Below are positions 34,445-43,289 of a stretch of 64,000 nt of DNA, piece after piece. The stretch comes from Chitinophagaceae bacterium. Its GTDB lineage: Bacteria > Bacteroidota > Bacteroidia > Chitinophagales > Chitinophagaceae. Numbering within the stretch: the stretch's first letter is position 1; each line of letters opens with the position of its first letter. Both the position numbers and the translations under genes were made by a program. The stretch spans positions 1 through 64,000 of the forward strand of contig CANCAY010000009.1 in assembly GCA_947374225.1 (NCBI GenBank), in the 5' to 3' direction. Below the pieces are notes generated by a model. The model was not told the DNA's origin. It saw only the letters and a program-made list of their open reading frames with translations, and ran no database searches.

Positions 34445-35080
34445 CTAAATACATTCTTTTAATTCTTTCTCAGTGTAAGCAAGTCCATGATGCTTCAACA
34501 CATCGTCAGGTACACCCTGCCATTGATTAGGTACATTACCCATATAACCAAGGTCTTTCACACCAATTTCTGAAGTGAAGAATCCTGTAGTTACTAAGTC
34601 TCTCATTTTATTGAAGAAGCTTACTCCTTGTGCTACTTCTGGCTTAGCTCTTTTTGGATAAGCAATTTCGTCTACTATTGCTATTTGTTGCTCCTTAGTA
34701 CATTCTGTAAATGCTTTTTGGTGCAACTTATAAGTATGTATGTCTAACCATTTCAAACCACCGCGCATAGGCACTTGATGCTCTGTCATGTCTTTTACTA
34801 TAAACTCAATAAATTCTGGAACTTTTGCTTCTGAAGCAGAACCACTTACTGCGTCCTTAGGCATAATAATATCTCCTAACAATGTAATGGTAGCCATTTC
34901 GTGTGCATCAAAAAACTTTGCTTCTGCGTTAACTTTTGCTAAATAGTCTTTCTCCTCCTGCATGCGGTCATCCATGTTCACTTCCGCAACAGTTGTTTTT
35001 GAACTCTTACAAGCTTCTATTACTACGCCAGCTGAAACTGTTCCTAGCACCAAGGCTTTAATGGAATTTCTTCTGTCCAT
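34445..35080 (-). CDS. Gluconate 2-dehydrogenase subunit 3 family protein
   Basis: A 211-residue small subunit partner of GMC-type dehydrogenases. The N-terminus MDRRNSIKALVLGTVSAGV has a twin-arginine pair followed by a hydrophobic segment and a possible lipobox ending VIEAC, so it may be a Tat-exported lipoprotein. The gluconate_2-dh3 domain covers about 55-200, including LLGDIIMPKDAVSG and GGLKWLDIHTYK. It starts 4 bases after the GMC oxidoreductase gene, so the two form an operon and probably a complex. Confidence 0.88.
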   Translation of the reverse strand: MDRRNSIKALVLGTVSAGVVIEACKSSKTTVAEVNMDDRMQEEKDYLAKVNAEAKFFDAHEMATITLLGDIIMPKDAVSGSASEAKVPEFIEFIVKDMTEHQVPMRGGLKWLDIHTYKLHQKAFTECTKEQQIAIVDEIAYPKRAKPEVAQGVSFFNKMRDLVTTGFFTSEIGVKDLGYMGNVPNQWQGVPDDVLKHHGLAYTEKELKECI

Positions 35081-35084
35081 GGTA

Positions 35085-36827
35085 TTATAAATTTTGTTTT
35101 TGAAGTTGATCTAATATGTACTCTGAAGTACGCATTGACAATGCCAAGATAGTCCAAGTGATATTTTTATCTGCTTGAGATGTAAATACAGATCCGTCTA
35201 CACAGAATAAGTTTTTACAATCATGTGCTTGACCCCATTCGTTTAATGGTGCAGTTTTCTTATCCTTACCCATACGAACGGTACCTGCTTCATGAATAAT
35301 ATTTCCTGGATTTGATAAACCATATTTATTGCTTGCGTCATCTGAATCTCCCCAAGTAATCACAGCACCCATTTCGTGCATGATTTCACGGAAAGTTTCT
35401 TTCATATGCTTCGCTTGATTTACTTCATATTCAGAATTCTTACAATCAAATTTCAAAACAGGAATACCATATTTGTCCACTACATCTGGATCAATTTTAC
35501 AATTATTCTCGAATCTTGGAACGGCTTCACCACGACCACCCATTCCAACACTTGCACCATAGAAAAAGCGAACATCTTCTTTTAATGATTCACCATATCC
35601 ACCTGCTTCTTTTGTTTTTCCATTTACTTGGAATTGGCCATTCAAACCTTGTTGTCCCATTCCAAATCCATAACTAGGTTGACTCATGCCACCCCAATAC
35701 TCAATATGGTATCCTCTAGGGAAATCTAATTTTTTGTTATCTAACCACCATGGTGTGTAAACGTGCATACCACCTACTCCGTCTTCATTATAACGCTTAC
35801 GACCAAATAAACTTGGAATCACACCACCTAATGCAGCTCCAGTTGAGTCATGTAAATAGTGTCCAACAACGCCAGAACTATTTGCTAAACCATTTGGATG
35901 CTTTGGTGATTTTGAATTCAATAACAAACGAGCTGTCTCACAAGTACTAGCTCCAAGTATTACTACTTTCGCATTCACTTGATATTCTTGCTTGTCATCT
36001 TTGTTTACATAAGAGATACCTACTGCTTTTCCTTCTCTGTCTGTGATTACTTCACGCGCCATTGCGCCAGTGATTAAATCTACATTACCAGTTAATACCG
36101 CGGGCTTAACTAATACTGAAGAAGAAGAGAAGTCACCATATACTTTACAAGAACGATTACATTGGCCACAATAAAAACATGCACCACGTTCATCATTAAT
36201 TTTTTTAGTAAGGATTGATAAACGAGAAGGGATTACTGGGATATTAATTCCAGTCGCCGCTTTCTTAAACATCAATTCATGTAGTCTTGGTTTTGGAGGA
36301 GGTAAGAAAATACCGTCTGGGTCATTTTCTAAACCTTCATTCGTTCCGTATACTCCAATTAAACGATCGATTTTATCGTAATAAGGTTTAACGTCTTCAT
36401 AGCCTATTGGCCAATCATCACCTAAACCATCTAAACTTTTTCTTTTAAAATCACGTGGACCAAAACGAAGTGAAATACGACCCCAATGGTTGGTACGTCC
36501 ACCTACCATTCTAGCTCTCCACCACTCAAATTTATCTGAACCAGGAGTTTGTGTATAAGGTTCCCCGTCAATTTCCCAACCCCAGTAACAACCATCAAAT
36601 TCACCAAATGGGCGATACTTTGAACTTGCTCCACGACGTGGTGAGTCCCAAGGATTTTTTAATTGTGCTGAATTTTTAGCAGGATCATAATCGGGACCAG
36701 CTTCTAATAGACAAACTTTAAGACCAGCTTTCGCTAATACATAAGCAGCCATTCCTCCACCAGCTCCTGAACCCACAATTACTGCATCGTATTGTTTAGG
36801 CGCTACTTTAACTTGAAAATCTGACAT
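35085..36827 (-). CDS. GMC family oxidoreductase
   Basis: FAD-dependent dehydrogenase of 580 residues. The N-terminal FAD-binding motif is YDAVIVGSGAGGGMAAYVLAKAG, followed by VCLLEAG. GGRTNHWGRISLRF is the second family motif, the cluster CFYCGQCNRSC suggests a bound iron-sulfur centre or disulfides, and the C-terminal catalytic region has IIHEAGTVRMG and NLFCVDGSVF. Related enzymes oxidise sugars or gluconate, but the substrate is unknown. A GTG at 36890 is in frame but falls in the U-tract of the nrdJ terminator, so ATG 36827 is preferred. It has no signal peptide; export with its Tat-bearing partner is possible. Confidence 0.9.
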   Translation of the reverse strand: MSDFQVKVAPKQYDAVIVGSGAGGGMAAYVLAKAGLKVCLLEAGPDYDPAKNSAQLKNPWDSPRRGASSKYRPFGEFDGCYWGWEIDGEPYTQTPGSDKFEWWRARMVGGRTNHWGRISLRFGPRDFKRKSLDGLGDDWPIGYEDVKPYYDKIDRLIGVYGTNEGLENDPDGIFLPPPKPRLHELMFKKAATGINIPVIPSRLSILTKKINDERGACFYCGQCNRSCKVYGDFSSSSVLVKPAVLTGNVDLITGAMAREVITDREGKAVGISYVNKDDKQEYQVNAKVVILGASTCETARLLLNSKSPKHPNGLANSSGVVGHYLHDSTGAALGGVIPSLFGRKRYNEDGVGGMHVYTPWWLDNKKLDFPRGYHIEYWGGMSQPSYGFGMGQQGLNGQFQVNGKTKEAGGYGESLKEDVRFFYGASVGMGGRGEAVPRFENNCKIDPDVVDKYGIPVLKFDCKNSEYEVNQAKHMKETFREIMHEMGAVITWGDSDDASNKYGLSNPGNIIHEAGTVRMGKDKKTAPLNEWGQAHDCKNLFCVDGSVFTSQADKNITWTILALSMRTSEYILDQLQKQNL

Positions 36828-36887
36828 AAGGCAATCGTTTTCGCTTTGTGATTTAAAGAATGAATTTAGTGATTTTTTTGAATGATG

Positions 36888-36922
36888 CACAAAAAAATAC
36901 CCGCTGTTTTATAAGCGGGTAT
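36888..36922 (-). terminator. nrdJ: Intrinsic terminator of nrdJ
   Basis: ATACCCGCT (36897-36905) pairs perfectly with AGCGGGTAT (36914-36922). On the minus strand the stem is followed by TTTTTTT and starts 27 bases after the nrdJ stop. Confidence 0.85.
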
Positions 36923-36949
36923 TGACTTTTTAAATTGTTTCATGAAGGA

Positions 36950-39900
36950 CTAACTGCATCCCATTGACGTTCCACAGTTCAGACATTTGTAACAAGTACC
37001 ACTACGAATAGTAATATGTCCACAAGTGCTACATGCTGGGGCATCGCTTTGCATACTTTTTGCAGCAGCAGTAACGTTGTCCATTGAACCGCCCTCAGAA
37101 ACCGAAGCTATTACGTTTGCTTTTGCTTGAGGTGCAGGAGTTGGCGCAGTAACACGAATGCTACTTAGCTCAGGCTTTCCCACAAGGGTAATATCTCCCT
37201 CCTCTCCCAAGTTCTCCACTGTAGGCTTATCCAACACATGAACTAAATCTGTTCTTCCTAAATATTCGTAAGCTAATGCACGGAAGATAAAGTCAACGAT
37301 AGACGTTGTTGTTTTAATATTCGGATGATCCACCATTCCTGATGGCTCAAACTTAGTAAATACAAATTTGTCTACGAACTCCTCTAAAGGCACACCATAT
37401 TGTAAACCAACTGAGATTGATATTGCGAAACAGTTCATCAAGCTACGAAGCGTTGAACCTTCTTTAGCTAAATCAATAAATAACTCACCTACTGTTCCAT
37501 CTGTATATTCACCTGTTCTTAAGAATAATACTTGGCCACCAATTCTTGCTTTTTGTGTAAATCCACGACGCTTAGCTGGTAAAGATTTGCGCTCAACAAT
37601 ACGAGACAATTGACGCTTTAATTTAGTGTCAGTTGAAGTATGCATTCTTTTTTGAACTTCTTCTAATAACTCGTCTACCGTTAGGTTTCCTAAGTCTACT
37701 AATTGAGAAGCTGCTTCCTCTGCTTCTGTTTCAGCACCTTCAGTTTTTGCTTTCTTGTCAGATTTTGTACTTAATGGTTGGCTTAATTTAGAACCATCAC
37801 GGTATAAAGCGTTTGCTTTTAAACCTAACTGCCAGCTCATTAAATAACAGTCTGCAATTTCTGCTACTGTTGCTTCGTTTGGAAGATTGATTGTTTTAGA
37901 AATAGCACCTGATAAGAAAGGTTGACATGCAGCCATCATTCTAATATGACCATGTGCATGAATATATCTTACTCCTTTTTTACCATTTTTATTTGCACAA
38001 TCAAACACTGGCAAATGCTCGTCTTTCAATGCTGGAGCACCTTCTACAGTCATCGTACCACAAACGTAGTCGTTAGCTGCATCTATTTGATCTTCTGTAA
38101 ATCCTAATGCTTCTAATAAGTTAAATGACCAGTCAGCAAATACTTCTTCTTTGAAACCTAATCTTGTTAAACAAGCGTCACCTAAAGTGAAACGGTTAAA
38201 TATAAATCCAATTTCAAATGCAGATTTTGCTGCACCATTCAATTTTGTAATTTCTTCTTGTGTAAAACCTTTAGCTAATAAAGAAGCGTCATTAATATAT
38301 GGAGCGCCTGCAAAACTTGCATGTCCTACCGCAAAGTTTACAATTGCATCATTTTCTGCTTGCGTGTAACCCAAGTTCTTTAAAGCTTGTGGTACTGACT
38401 GATTGATGATTTTGAAATAACCACCACCAGATAATTTTTTAAACTTCACTAATGCGAAATCTGGTTCAACACCTGTTGTATCACAATCCATAACTAAACC
38501 AATAGTTCCTGTTGGAGCAATTACAGTAGTTTGTGCATTTCTATAACCATATTTCTCTCCTAATTGAACAGCGTCGTCCCAAGCTTTGGTTGCCGCTTTC
38601 AATAAATAGTCAGGAGTATGTTGTGCTTTAATTCCTTGTGGCTTAATTTCTAATCCTACAAATGCATCTTCTGCATCGTAAGCTGCAGCACGGTGATTAC
38701 GCATTACACGTAACATGTCTTCTTTGTTTTCTTGATACTTGTCGAATGTACCTAAGAAAGAAGCCATCTCTGCAGATGTTTTGTAAGCCACACCTGTCAT
38801 GATAGCGCTGATAGCACCAGCGATACCGCGTGCTTCTTCACTGTCATAAGGTATACCGCTTACCATTAACATAGATCCAAGGTTAGCAAAACCTAATCCT
38901 AAAGTTCTATAGTCATATGATAATTGAGCTACTTCTTTAGACGGAAACTGTGCCATTAACACAGAAACTTCTAAAACTGTAGTCCATAATCGAGATGTAT
39001 ATTCAAATCCTGCAACGTCGAATGAGTTATCAGACTCGTCGAAGAATTTTCTTAAGTTAATAGAAGCTAAGTTACATGCAGTGTTGTCTAAGAACATGTA
39101 CTCAGAACATGGGTTAGATGCATTGATACGTCCGCCTTTTGGACAAGTATGCCACTCATTAATTGTTGTGTCATATTGTGTTCCAGGATCCGCACAACGC
39201 CAAGCTGCATTTGAAATTTGCTCCCAAACTTCTCTTGCTGGAATTGATTTCATAACACGACCGTCGGTACGTGCAATTAAATCCCAATTACCGTCTTCAG
39301 ATAAAGCTTTAAAGAAGCTATTTGGAATACGTACAGAGTTATTTGAGTTTTGACCTGAAACAGTTGCGTAAGCTTCTCCTTCATATCCATTATCGTAACC
39401 AGCTGCAACTAATGCTGCCACTTTATCTTCTTCTTGAACTTTCCAGTTAATGAATTCTAAAATTTCTGGATGGTCTAAATCTAAACAAACCATTTTAGCA
39501 GCACGACGTGTTGTGCCACCAGACTTGATAGCACCAGCAGCACGGTCACCAATTTTCAAGAAGCTCATTAAACCACTTGAAGAACCACCACCGCTTAATT
39601 TTTCATTCGCTCCACGAATTTGTGAGAAATTCGTTCCTACTCCAGAACCATATTTAAAAATTCTTGCTTCTCTTGTCCATAAATCCATAATACCACCCTC
39701 ATTCACTAAATCATCACTAACGCTCAATATAAAACATGCATGCGGCTGTGGACGCTCGTAAGCACTTGTTGATCTTTTTAATTGACTATCCTTAGGATCT
39801 ACATAATAGTGCCCCTGTGCACCACCCGTAATACCATAACTCTCATGCAATCCTGTATTAAACCATTGTGGCGAGTTAGGCACACATGCTTGATTCAAAA

Positions 39901-40276
39901 TACTATATACTAATTCTTCGTAGAAAACTTGTGCGTCTTTTGTAGTTGCAAAATAGCCATAACGCTCACCCCAAACTCTCCAACAATTAGCCATACGATG
40001 TGCTACTTGCTTCACGGTAGTTTCTCTTCCTAGAGAACCGTCTGGTTGAGGAACGCCTGCTTTTCTAAAGTATTTTTGCGCTAAGATGTCTGTAGCAATC
40101 TGGCTCCATTGCTTTGGAACCTCCACATTTGTCATCTCAAATACTTTTTCACCATTTGGGTTTTTGATTATGCTATCTCTGTAGTCATATTCAAATTGAT
40201 CAAAAGGAGAAACATTCTCTTTTGTAAAGAGGCGTGAAAATTGCAAGCCTTTTTTTGTTTTTGGGTTAGTAGCCAT
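36950..40276 (-). CDS. nrdJ: Adenosylcobalamin-dependent (class II) ribonucleotide reductase
   Basis: Reduces ribonucleotides to deoxyribonucleotides using a cobalamin-generated radical, without need for oxygen. The 1108 residues cover the class II catalytic barrel: NSPQWFNTGL, GGRINASNPCSEYMFL, NLASINLRKF and TVIAPTGTIGLVMDCDTTG. The C-terminal end is a zinc-ribbon-like CSTCGH..CYKCLNCGTS plus a final Cys pair that probably shuttles electrons. It implies a B12 requirement. A 298-base noncoding region lies upstream, and a strong terminator lies downstream, so it is monocistronic. Confidence 0.96.
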   Translation of the reverse strand: MATNPKTKKGLQFSRLFTKENVSPFDQFEYDYRDSIIKNPNGEKVFEMTNVEVPKQWSQIATDILAQKYFRKAGVPQPDGSLGRETTVKQVAHRMANCWRVWGERYGYFATTKDAQVFYEELVYSILNQACVPNSPQWFNTGLHESYGITGGAQGHYYVDPKDSQLKRSTSAYERPQPHACFILSVSDDLVNEGGIMDLWTREARIFKYGSGVGTNFSQIRGANEKLSGGGSSSGLMSFLKIGDRAAGAIKSGGTTRRAAKMVCLDLDHPEILEFINWKVQEEDKVAALVAAGYDNGYEGEAYATVSGQNSNNSVRIPNSFFKALSEDGNWDLIARTDGRVMKSIPAREVWEQISNAAWRCADPGTQYDTTINEWHTCPKGGRINASNPCSEYMFLDNTACNLASINLRKFFDESDNSFDVAGFEYTSRLWTTVLEVSVLMAQFPSKEVAQLSYDYRTLGLGFANLGSMLMVSGIPYDSEEARGIAGAISAIMTGVAYKTSAEMASFLGTFDKYQENKEDMLRVMRNHRAAAYDAEDAFVGLEIKPQGIKAQHTPDYLLKAATKAWDDAVQLGEKYGYRNAQTTVIAPTGTIGLVMDCDTTGVEPDFALVKFKKLSGGGYFKIINQSVPQALKNLGYTQAENDAIVNFAVGHASFAGAPYINDASLLAKGFTQEEITKLNGAAKSAFEIGFIFNRFTLGDACLTRLGFKEEVFADWSFNLLEALGFTEDQIDAANDYVCGTMTVEGAPALKDEHLPVFDCANKNGKKGVRYIHAHGHIRMMAACQPFLSGAISKTINLPNEATVAEIADCYLMSWQLGLKANALYRDGSKLSQPLSTKSDKKAKTEGAETEAEEAASQLVDLGNLTVDELLEEVQKRMHTSTDTKLKRQLSRIVERKSLPAKRRGFTQKARIGGQVLFLRTGEYTDGTVGELFIDLAKEGSTLRSLMNCFAISISVGLQYGVPLEEFVDKFVFTKFEPSGMVDHPNIKTTTSIVDFIFRALAYEYLGRTDLVHVLDKPTVENLGEEGDITLVGKPELSSIRVTAPTPAPQAKANVIASVSEGGSMDNVTAAAKSMQSDAPACSTCGHITIRSGTCYKCLNCGTSMGCS

Positions 40277-40574
40277 GATATTATTCTATTTATAGGGTAT
40301 TCTCAGTATTCCCACTAGGTTTATCAAAAACCTTGATGGGTATACGAAAATATCCTTCTCCTTCCATACTTAGGCTCTTGAAATATCAACAGCTGTGGAT
40401 AAGGATTTCTAATTATATCAAACCCCACACCACGGTTGATTCCTACGATTTATCCCCATAGAATGTTAGTTTCTGAAGAAAAAAAAACCTCCGGTATGAG
40501 TTTTTTTTGTAATAAATAGAGAATGATGTGTTTTGATATAATTAAAAACGATAATTTTGTGCCCTAAGAGAAAA
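40277..40574. other. Intergenic region between nrdJ and the GGGP-synthase gene
   Basis: This 298-base divergent region holds no ORF. On the minus strand it contains TTATCCACA (40394-40402), a perfect DnaA-box sequence, and TTATCCCCA is seen on the plus strand near 40451. An A-run/CCTC-CGGTAT-GAG/T-run hairpin spans 40478-40508. A cobalamin riboswitch was looked for by its conserved B12 box and not found. No convincing NrdR box pair was found. Confidence 0.5.
40532..40559 (+). promoter_or_regulatory. Putative -33/-7 promoter of the GGGP-synthase gene
   Basis: TTTG at 40532-40535, a 16-nt spacer and TAATTTTG at 40552-40559, 15 nt before ATG 40575. Confidence 0.6.
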
Positions 40575-41324
40575 ATGACGCAAAAAATATACGATACGAT
40601 CAAAGCGGGGAAGCACAATGCCAATAAGGCATTTGCGGTATTAATAGACCCTGATAAATTGAATGATGCAGTATTAATGCAGACCATCCAGATTGCAGTT
40701 AAGGCCAAAGTGGACTATTTTTTTATAGGAGGAAGCTTAGTAGTAACTGACACCCTTGACGCAATGGTTACAACTATTAAGCAGCACTGTAGCATTCCGG
40801 TCATTTTATTTCCAGGATCTCCTGATCAAATTACCCCAAAAGCTGACGCATTATTATACCTTTCTCTTATTTCTGGAAGAAACCCCGAGCTTTTAATTGG
40901 ACAGCATGTAATTAGTGCTCCCTTTGTAAAACAAAGTGGCTTGGAAATTATACCAGTTGGCTATATGTTAATTGACGGAGGCAGCCCTACCACGGTTTCC
41001 TACATATCTAATACGAACCCCATTCCTTCCAATAAGAAAGACATCGCATTGTGTACGGCAATGGCTGGAGAGATGTTGGGATTGAAACTAATTTATATGG
41101 ATGCAGGTAGTGGAGCACAAAGACCTATTCCGGCAGATATGATTGAACAGGTATCAAAGCACATTCAAATTCCATTAGTAGTAGGTGGAGGCATTACAAC
41201 TGCAGCAAAAGCTATTGAAAACTGTAAGGCTGGAGCAGACATTATTGTCATAGGCAATGCCGTTGAAAAAGACCCTGCTTTGATTGAAGAAATTGCTTCT
41301 GCAATTCATAGTTTGAATAAATAA
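40575..41324 (+). CDS. Geranylgeranylglyceryl/heptaprenylglyceryl phosphate synthase family
   Basis: Joins a polyprenyl diphosphate to sn-glycerol 1-phosphate by an ether bond, the first step of archaeal-type lipids. The 249-residue TIM barrel shows AVLIDPDKLN, DYFFIGGSLV, VILFPGSP, YMDAGSGAQRPI and VGGGITTA, matching the family including the phosphate-binding loops. Bacteroidota members of this family are known, but their physiological lipid product is not settled. No G1P dehydrogenase or prenyltransferase gene is adjacent. The family call is firm and the exact substrate length is unknown. Confidence 0.9.
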   Translation: MTQKIYDTIKAGKHNANKAFAVLIDPDKLNDAVLMQTIQIAVKAKVDYFFIGGSLVVTDTLDAMVTTIKQHCSIPVILFPGSPDQITPKADALLYLSLISGRNPELLIGQHVISAPFVKQSGLEIIPVGYMLIDGGSPTTVSYISNTNPIPSNKKDIALCTAMAGEMLGLKLIYMDAGSGAQRPIPADMIEQVSKHIQIPLVVGGGITTAAKAIENCKAGADIIVIGNAVEKDPALIEEIASAIHSLNK

Positions 41325-41355
41325 AAACTAATAAGACTTAATAACAGTCTATCTT

Positions 41356-42087
41356 TTAAAAGCTCATCATCTCTTTAAACTTTACCGTTTGTCGACGACT
41401 GATCTCGATTTTTTCTCCTCCTTTTAATTCCACTAATAAGCCTCCATTAAAATAAGGTTCGATTTTTTCAATCCAATGTAGGTTTATAATATGTTTACGA
41501 TTGGCTCTAAAAAATACGCGGTCGTCTAATCTGTCTTCTAAAGCATTTAAGGACTTTAAAATTAATGGCTTGTGACCATCGAAAAACACTTTTGCATAAT
41601 TACCTACACTCTCGAAAAGTCTAATTTCTGCTAATTTCACAAACCAACAACGTTCGCCGTCCTTAACAAAAACCTGATCGGCTTCGGTTAATGGCCCGCG
41701 ACTTACACCCAATAAACTTGCTTGTTCTAATTGTATTTCAGACTGCAATTTTTGAATGGCGTCTGCTAAACGTTTAGGGTCGATAGGCTTTAATAAATAG
41801 TCTAAGGCATTTACTTCAAAAGCTTTTAATGCAAATTCGTCGTAAGCAGTTGTGAAAATAACACGAGGTGCTTTTTCTAATTCCCCTAATAAATCAAAGC
41901 CTGTTTTACCTGGCATTTGAATATCTAAAAATATTAAATCAGGATGTGCAATGTCAATTTTTTCTACTCCTTCATCAACATTACTGGCTTCGTCAATAAT
42001 TTGAATATCTGGATGCAGTTCCAGCAATTTTTTCAATTCATTTCTCGCTAATCGCTCATCGTCTATAATAATTGCCTTTATCGCCAT
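41356..42087 (-). CDS. LytTR-family response regulator
   Basis: A 243-residue two-component regulator. The receiver domain (1-120) has the acidic pocket Asp9-Asp10, phosphoacceptor Asp55 in LIFLDIQMPGKTG and Lys in YLLKPIDP. The LytTR DNA-binding domain occupies about 140-243 (VKDGERCWFVKLAEIRLFE, FFRANRKHIINL). It starts 11 bases after its cognate sensor kinase gene. Target genes are unknown. Confidence 0.93.
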   Translation of the reverse strand: MAIKAIIIDDERLARNELKKLLELHPDIQIIDEASNVDEGVEKIDIAHPDLIFLDIQMPGKTGFDLLGELEKAPRVIFTTAYDEFALKAFEVNALDYLLKPIDPKRLADAIQKLQSEIQLEQASLLGVSRGPLTEADQVFVKDGERCWFVKLAEIRLFESVGNYAKVFFDGHKPLILKSLNALEDRLDDRVFFRANRKHIINLHWIEKIEPYFNGGLLVELKGGEKIEISRRQTVKFKEMMSF

Positions 42088-42098
42088 GGGATCAATTT

Positions 42099-43139
42099 TT
42101 AATGTTTAATTGGTATTGCTAATTTAGCAGTCACCAGATTGGGCTGGCATTGATATATTTCAAACAATGCTTCACCACGATATAAAATATTTAATCTTTC
42201 TCTTGTACTTTTTAAACCAAATCCATCCTTCTCTTTTTTTTCTAATACCCCTGTATTTTGAACAGTTAAAATTTGCTTCTCGTTCTCAAATTTTGATGTG
42301 ATTTTAATAAGACAATCTCCAGGTTGCTTTCCCAGCCCATGTTTTATGGCGTTCTCTACCAATGTTTGTAACATCATCGGAGGGATTTGATTGTCTAAAC
42401 TTTGTTCTTCAATATCATATTCTACTACAAGCCTGTCCGCAAAACGTATATATTCTAATGCTAAATAATCTTTTACAATATCCAATTCTTTTGACAAGCT
42501 AGTAACTTCCACTTTATCAACCTGAATACTACTTCTTAAAATATTACTCAACTCAGTAATCGCCTGTCTTGCTCTTTGCGGATCCTCGTCTACCAATGCG
42601 CGAATACTATTTAGTGCATTGAAAATAAAATGAGGATTTATTTGAGACTTAATAGTTGCTAATTCAAGTTCCTTGATAAGGGTTTCTAGTTTTACTTTAT
42701 TAATAGCTTCTGAATTGGTGAATTCTATATAATGCCATAAAATATAAATAGAAATCCAAACTAAAATAATGGGCGTGTCAATAACTAAACTTACTAAAAA
42801 GCGTTTTTCAACTGGAAATTTTCGACCTGGATCATATAATTTAAAAAACTCAATGATATAACTTGTCAAGAAACTATAACAGTTTGCAGCAATTAAAATA
42901 ATCAAAAAAAACCTCCACCAATGGTTTAAAGGCATGGGCGGCATCAATGAAAATCGCTTAATGGACTTTCGAACCAAATGAGTAGTCAATACTCCCAGTA
43001 AAATAGTAACCACCAGTCTTGGATAAAAAATGGAACTCAATTGCTTCTCTAACATCTTGGAAAAAAAGATAATAGTAAGGCCATAACTTAACCATCCAGC
43101 TATCTGACAAATCCAATAGATTGAAGCGTGCTTTTTCAT
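42099..43139 (-). CDS. LytS-type sensor histidine kinase
   Basis: A 346-residue membrane kinase. Four hydrophobic segments cover about 10-135, followed by a His_kinase domain with the phosphoacceptor His in SQINPHFIFNALNSIRA and a HATPase domain with the N-box TLVENAIKHGLG and G-box FGLKSTRERL. It has no recognisable extracytoplasmic sensor domain beyond the membrane region. An ATG 18 bases upstream is in frame, but a TAAATTTG promoter box sits between the two, so MKKHASIYW is taken as the start. Confidence 0.93.
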   Translation of the reverse strand: MKKHASIYWICQIAGWLSYGLTIIFFSKMLEKQLSSIFYPRLVVTILLGVLTTHLVRKSIKRFSLMPPMPLNHWWRFFLIILIAANCYSFLTSYIIEFFKLYDPGRKFPVEKRFLVSLVIDTPIILVWISIYILWHYIEFTNSEAINKVKLETLIKELELATIKSQINPHFIFNALNSIRALVDEDPQRARQAITELSNILRSSIQVDKVEVTSLSKELDIVKDYLALEYIRFADRLVVEYDIEEQSLDNQIPPMMLQTLVENAIKHGLGKQPGDCLIKITSKFENEKQILTVQNTGVLEKKEKDGFGLKSTRERLNILYRGEALFEIYQCQPNLVTAKLAIPIKH

Positions 43140-43144
43140 GTATC

Positions 43145-43152
43145 CAAATTTA
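43145..43152 (-). promoter_or_regulatory. Putative -7 box of the sensor kinase gene
   Basis: TAAATTTG on the minus strand, 5 nt before ATG 43139. It lies between two in-frame ATGs and decides for the downstream one. Confidence 0.55.
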
Positions 43153-43289
43153 CCCATTTTTAAGGTTAATTAGTCCTACAATAAGGATTAATGGTCCATT
43201 TCATGGCTATACGGCAATAAGCTAATTAGCACTAAACTTTTGTCGAAAATTTATGTTATTAACTTACTTTTACATTACAATACTTATTA

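Noticed and set aside
40277..40574. Cobalamin riboswitch before the B12-dependent reductase
   Set aside because: The conserved B12-box pattern was looked for on the minus strand and not seen; a covariance-model search would be needed to be sure.
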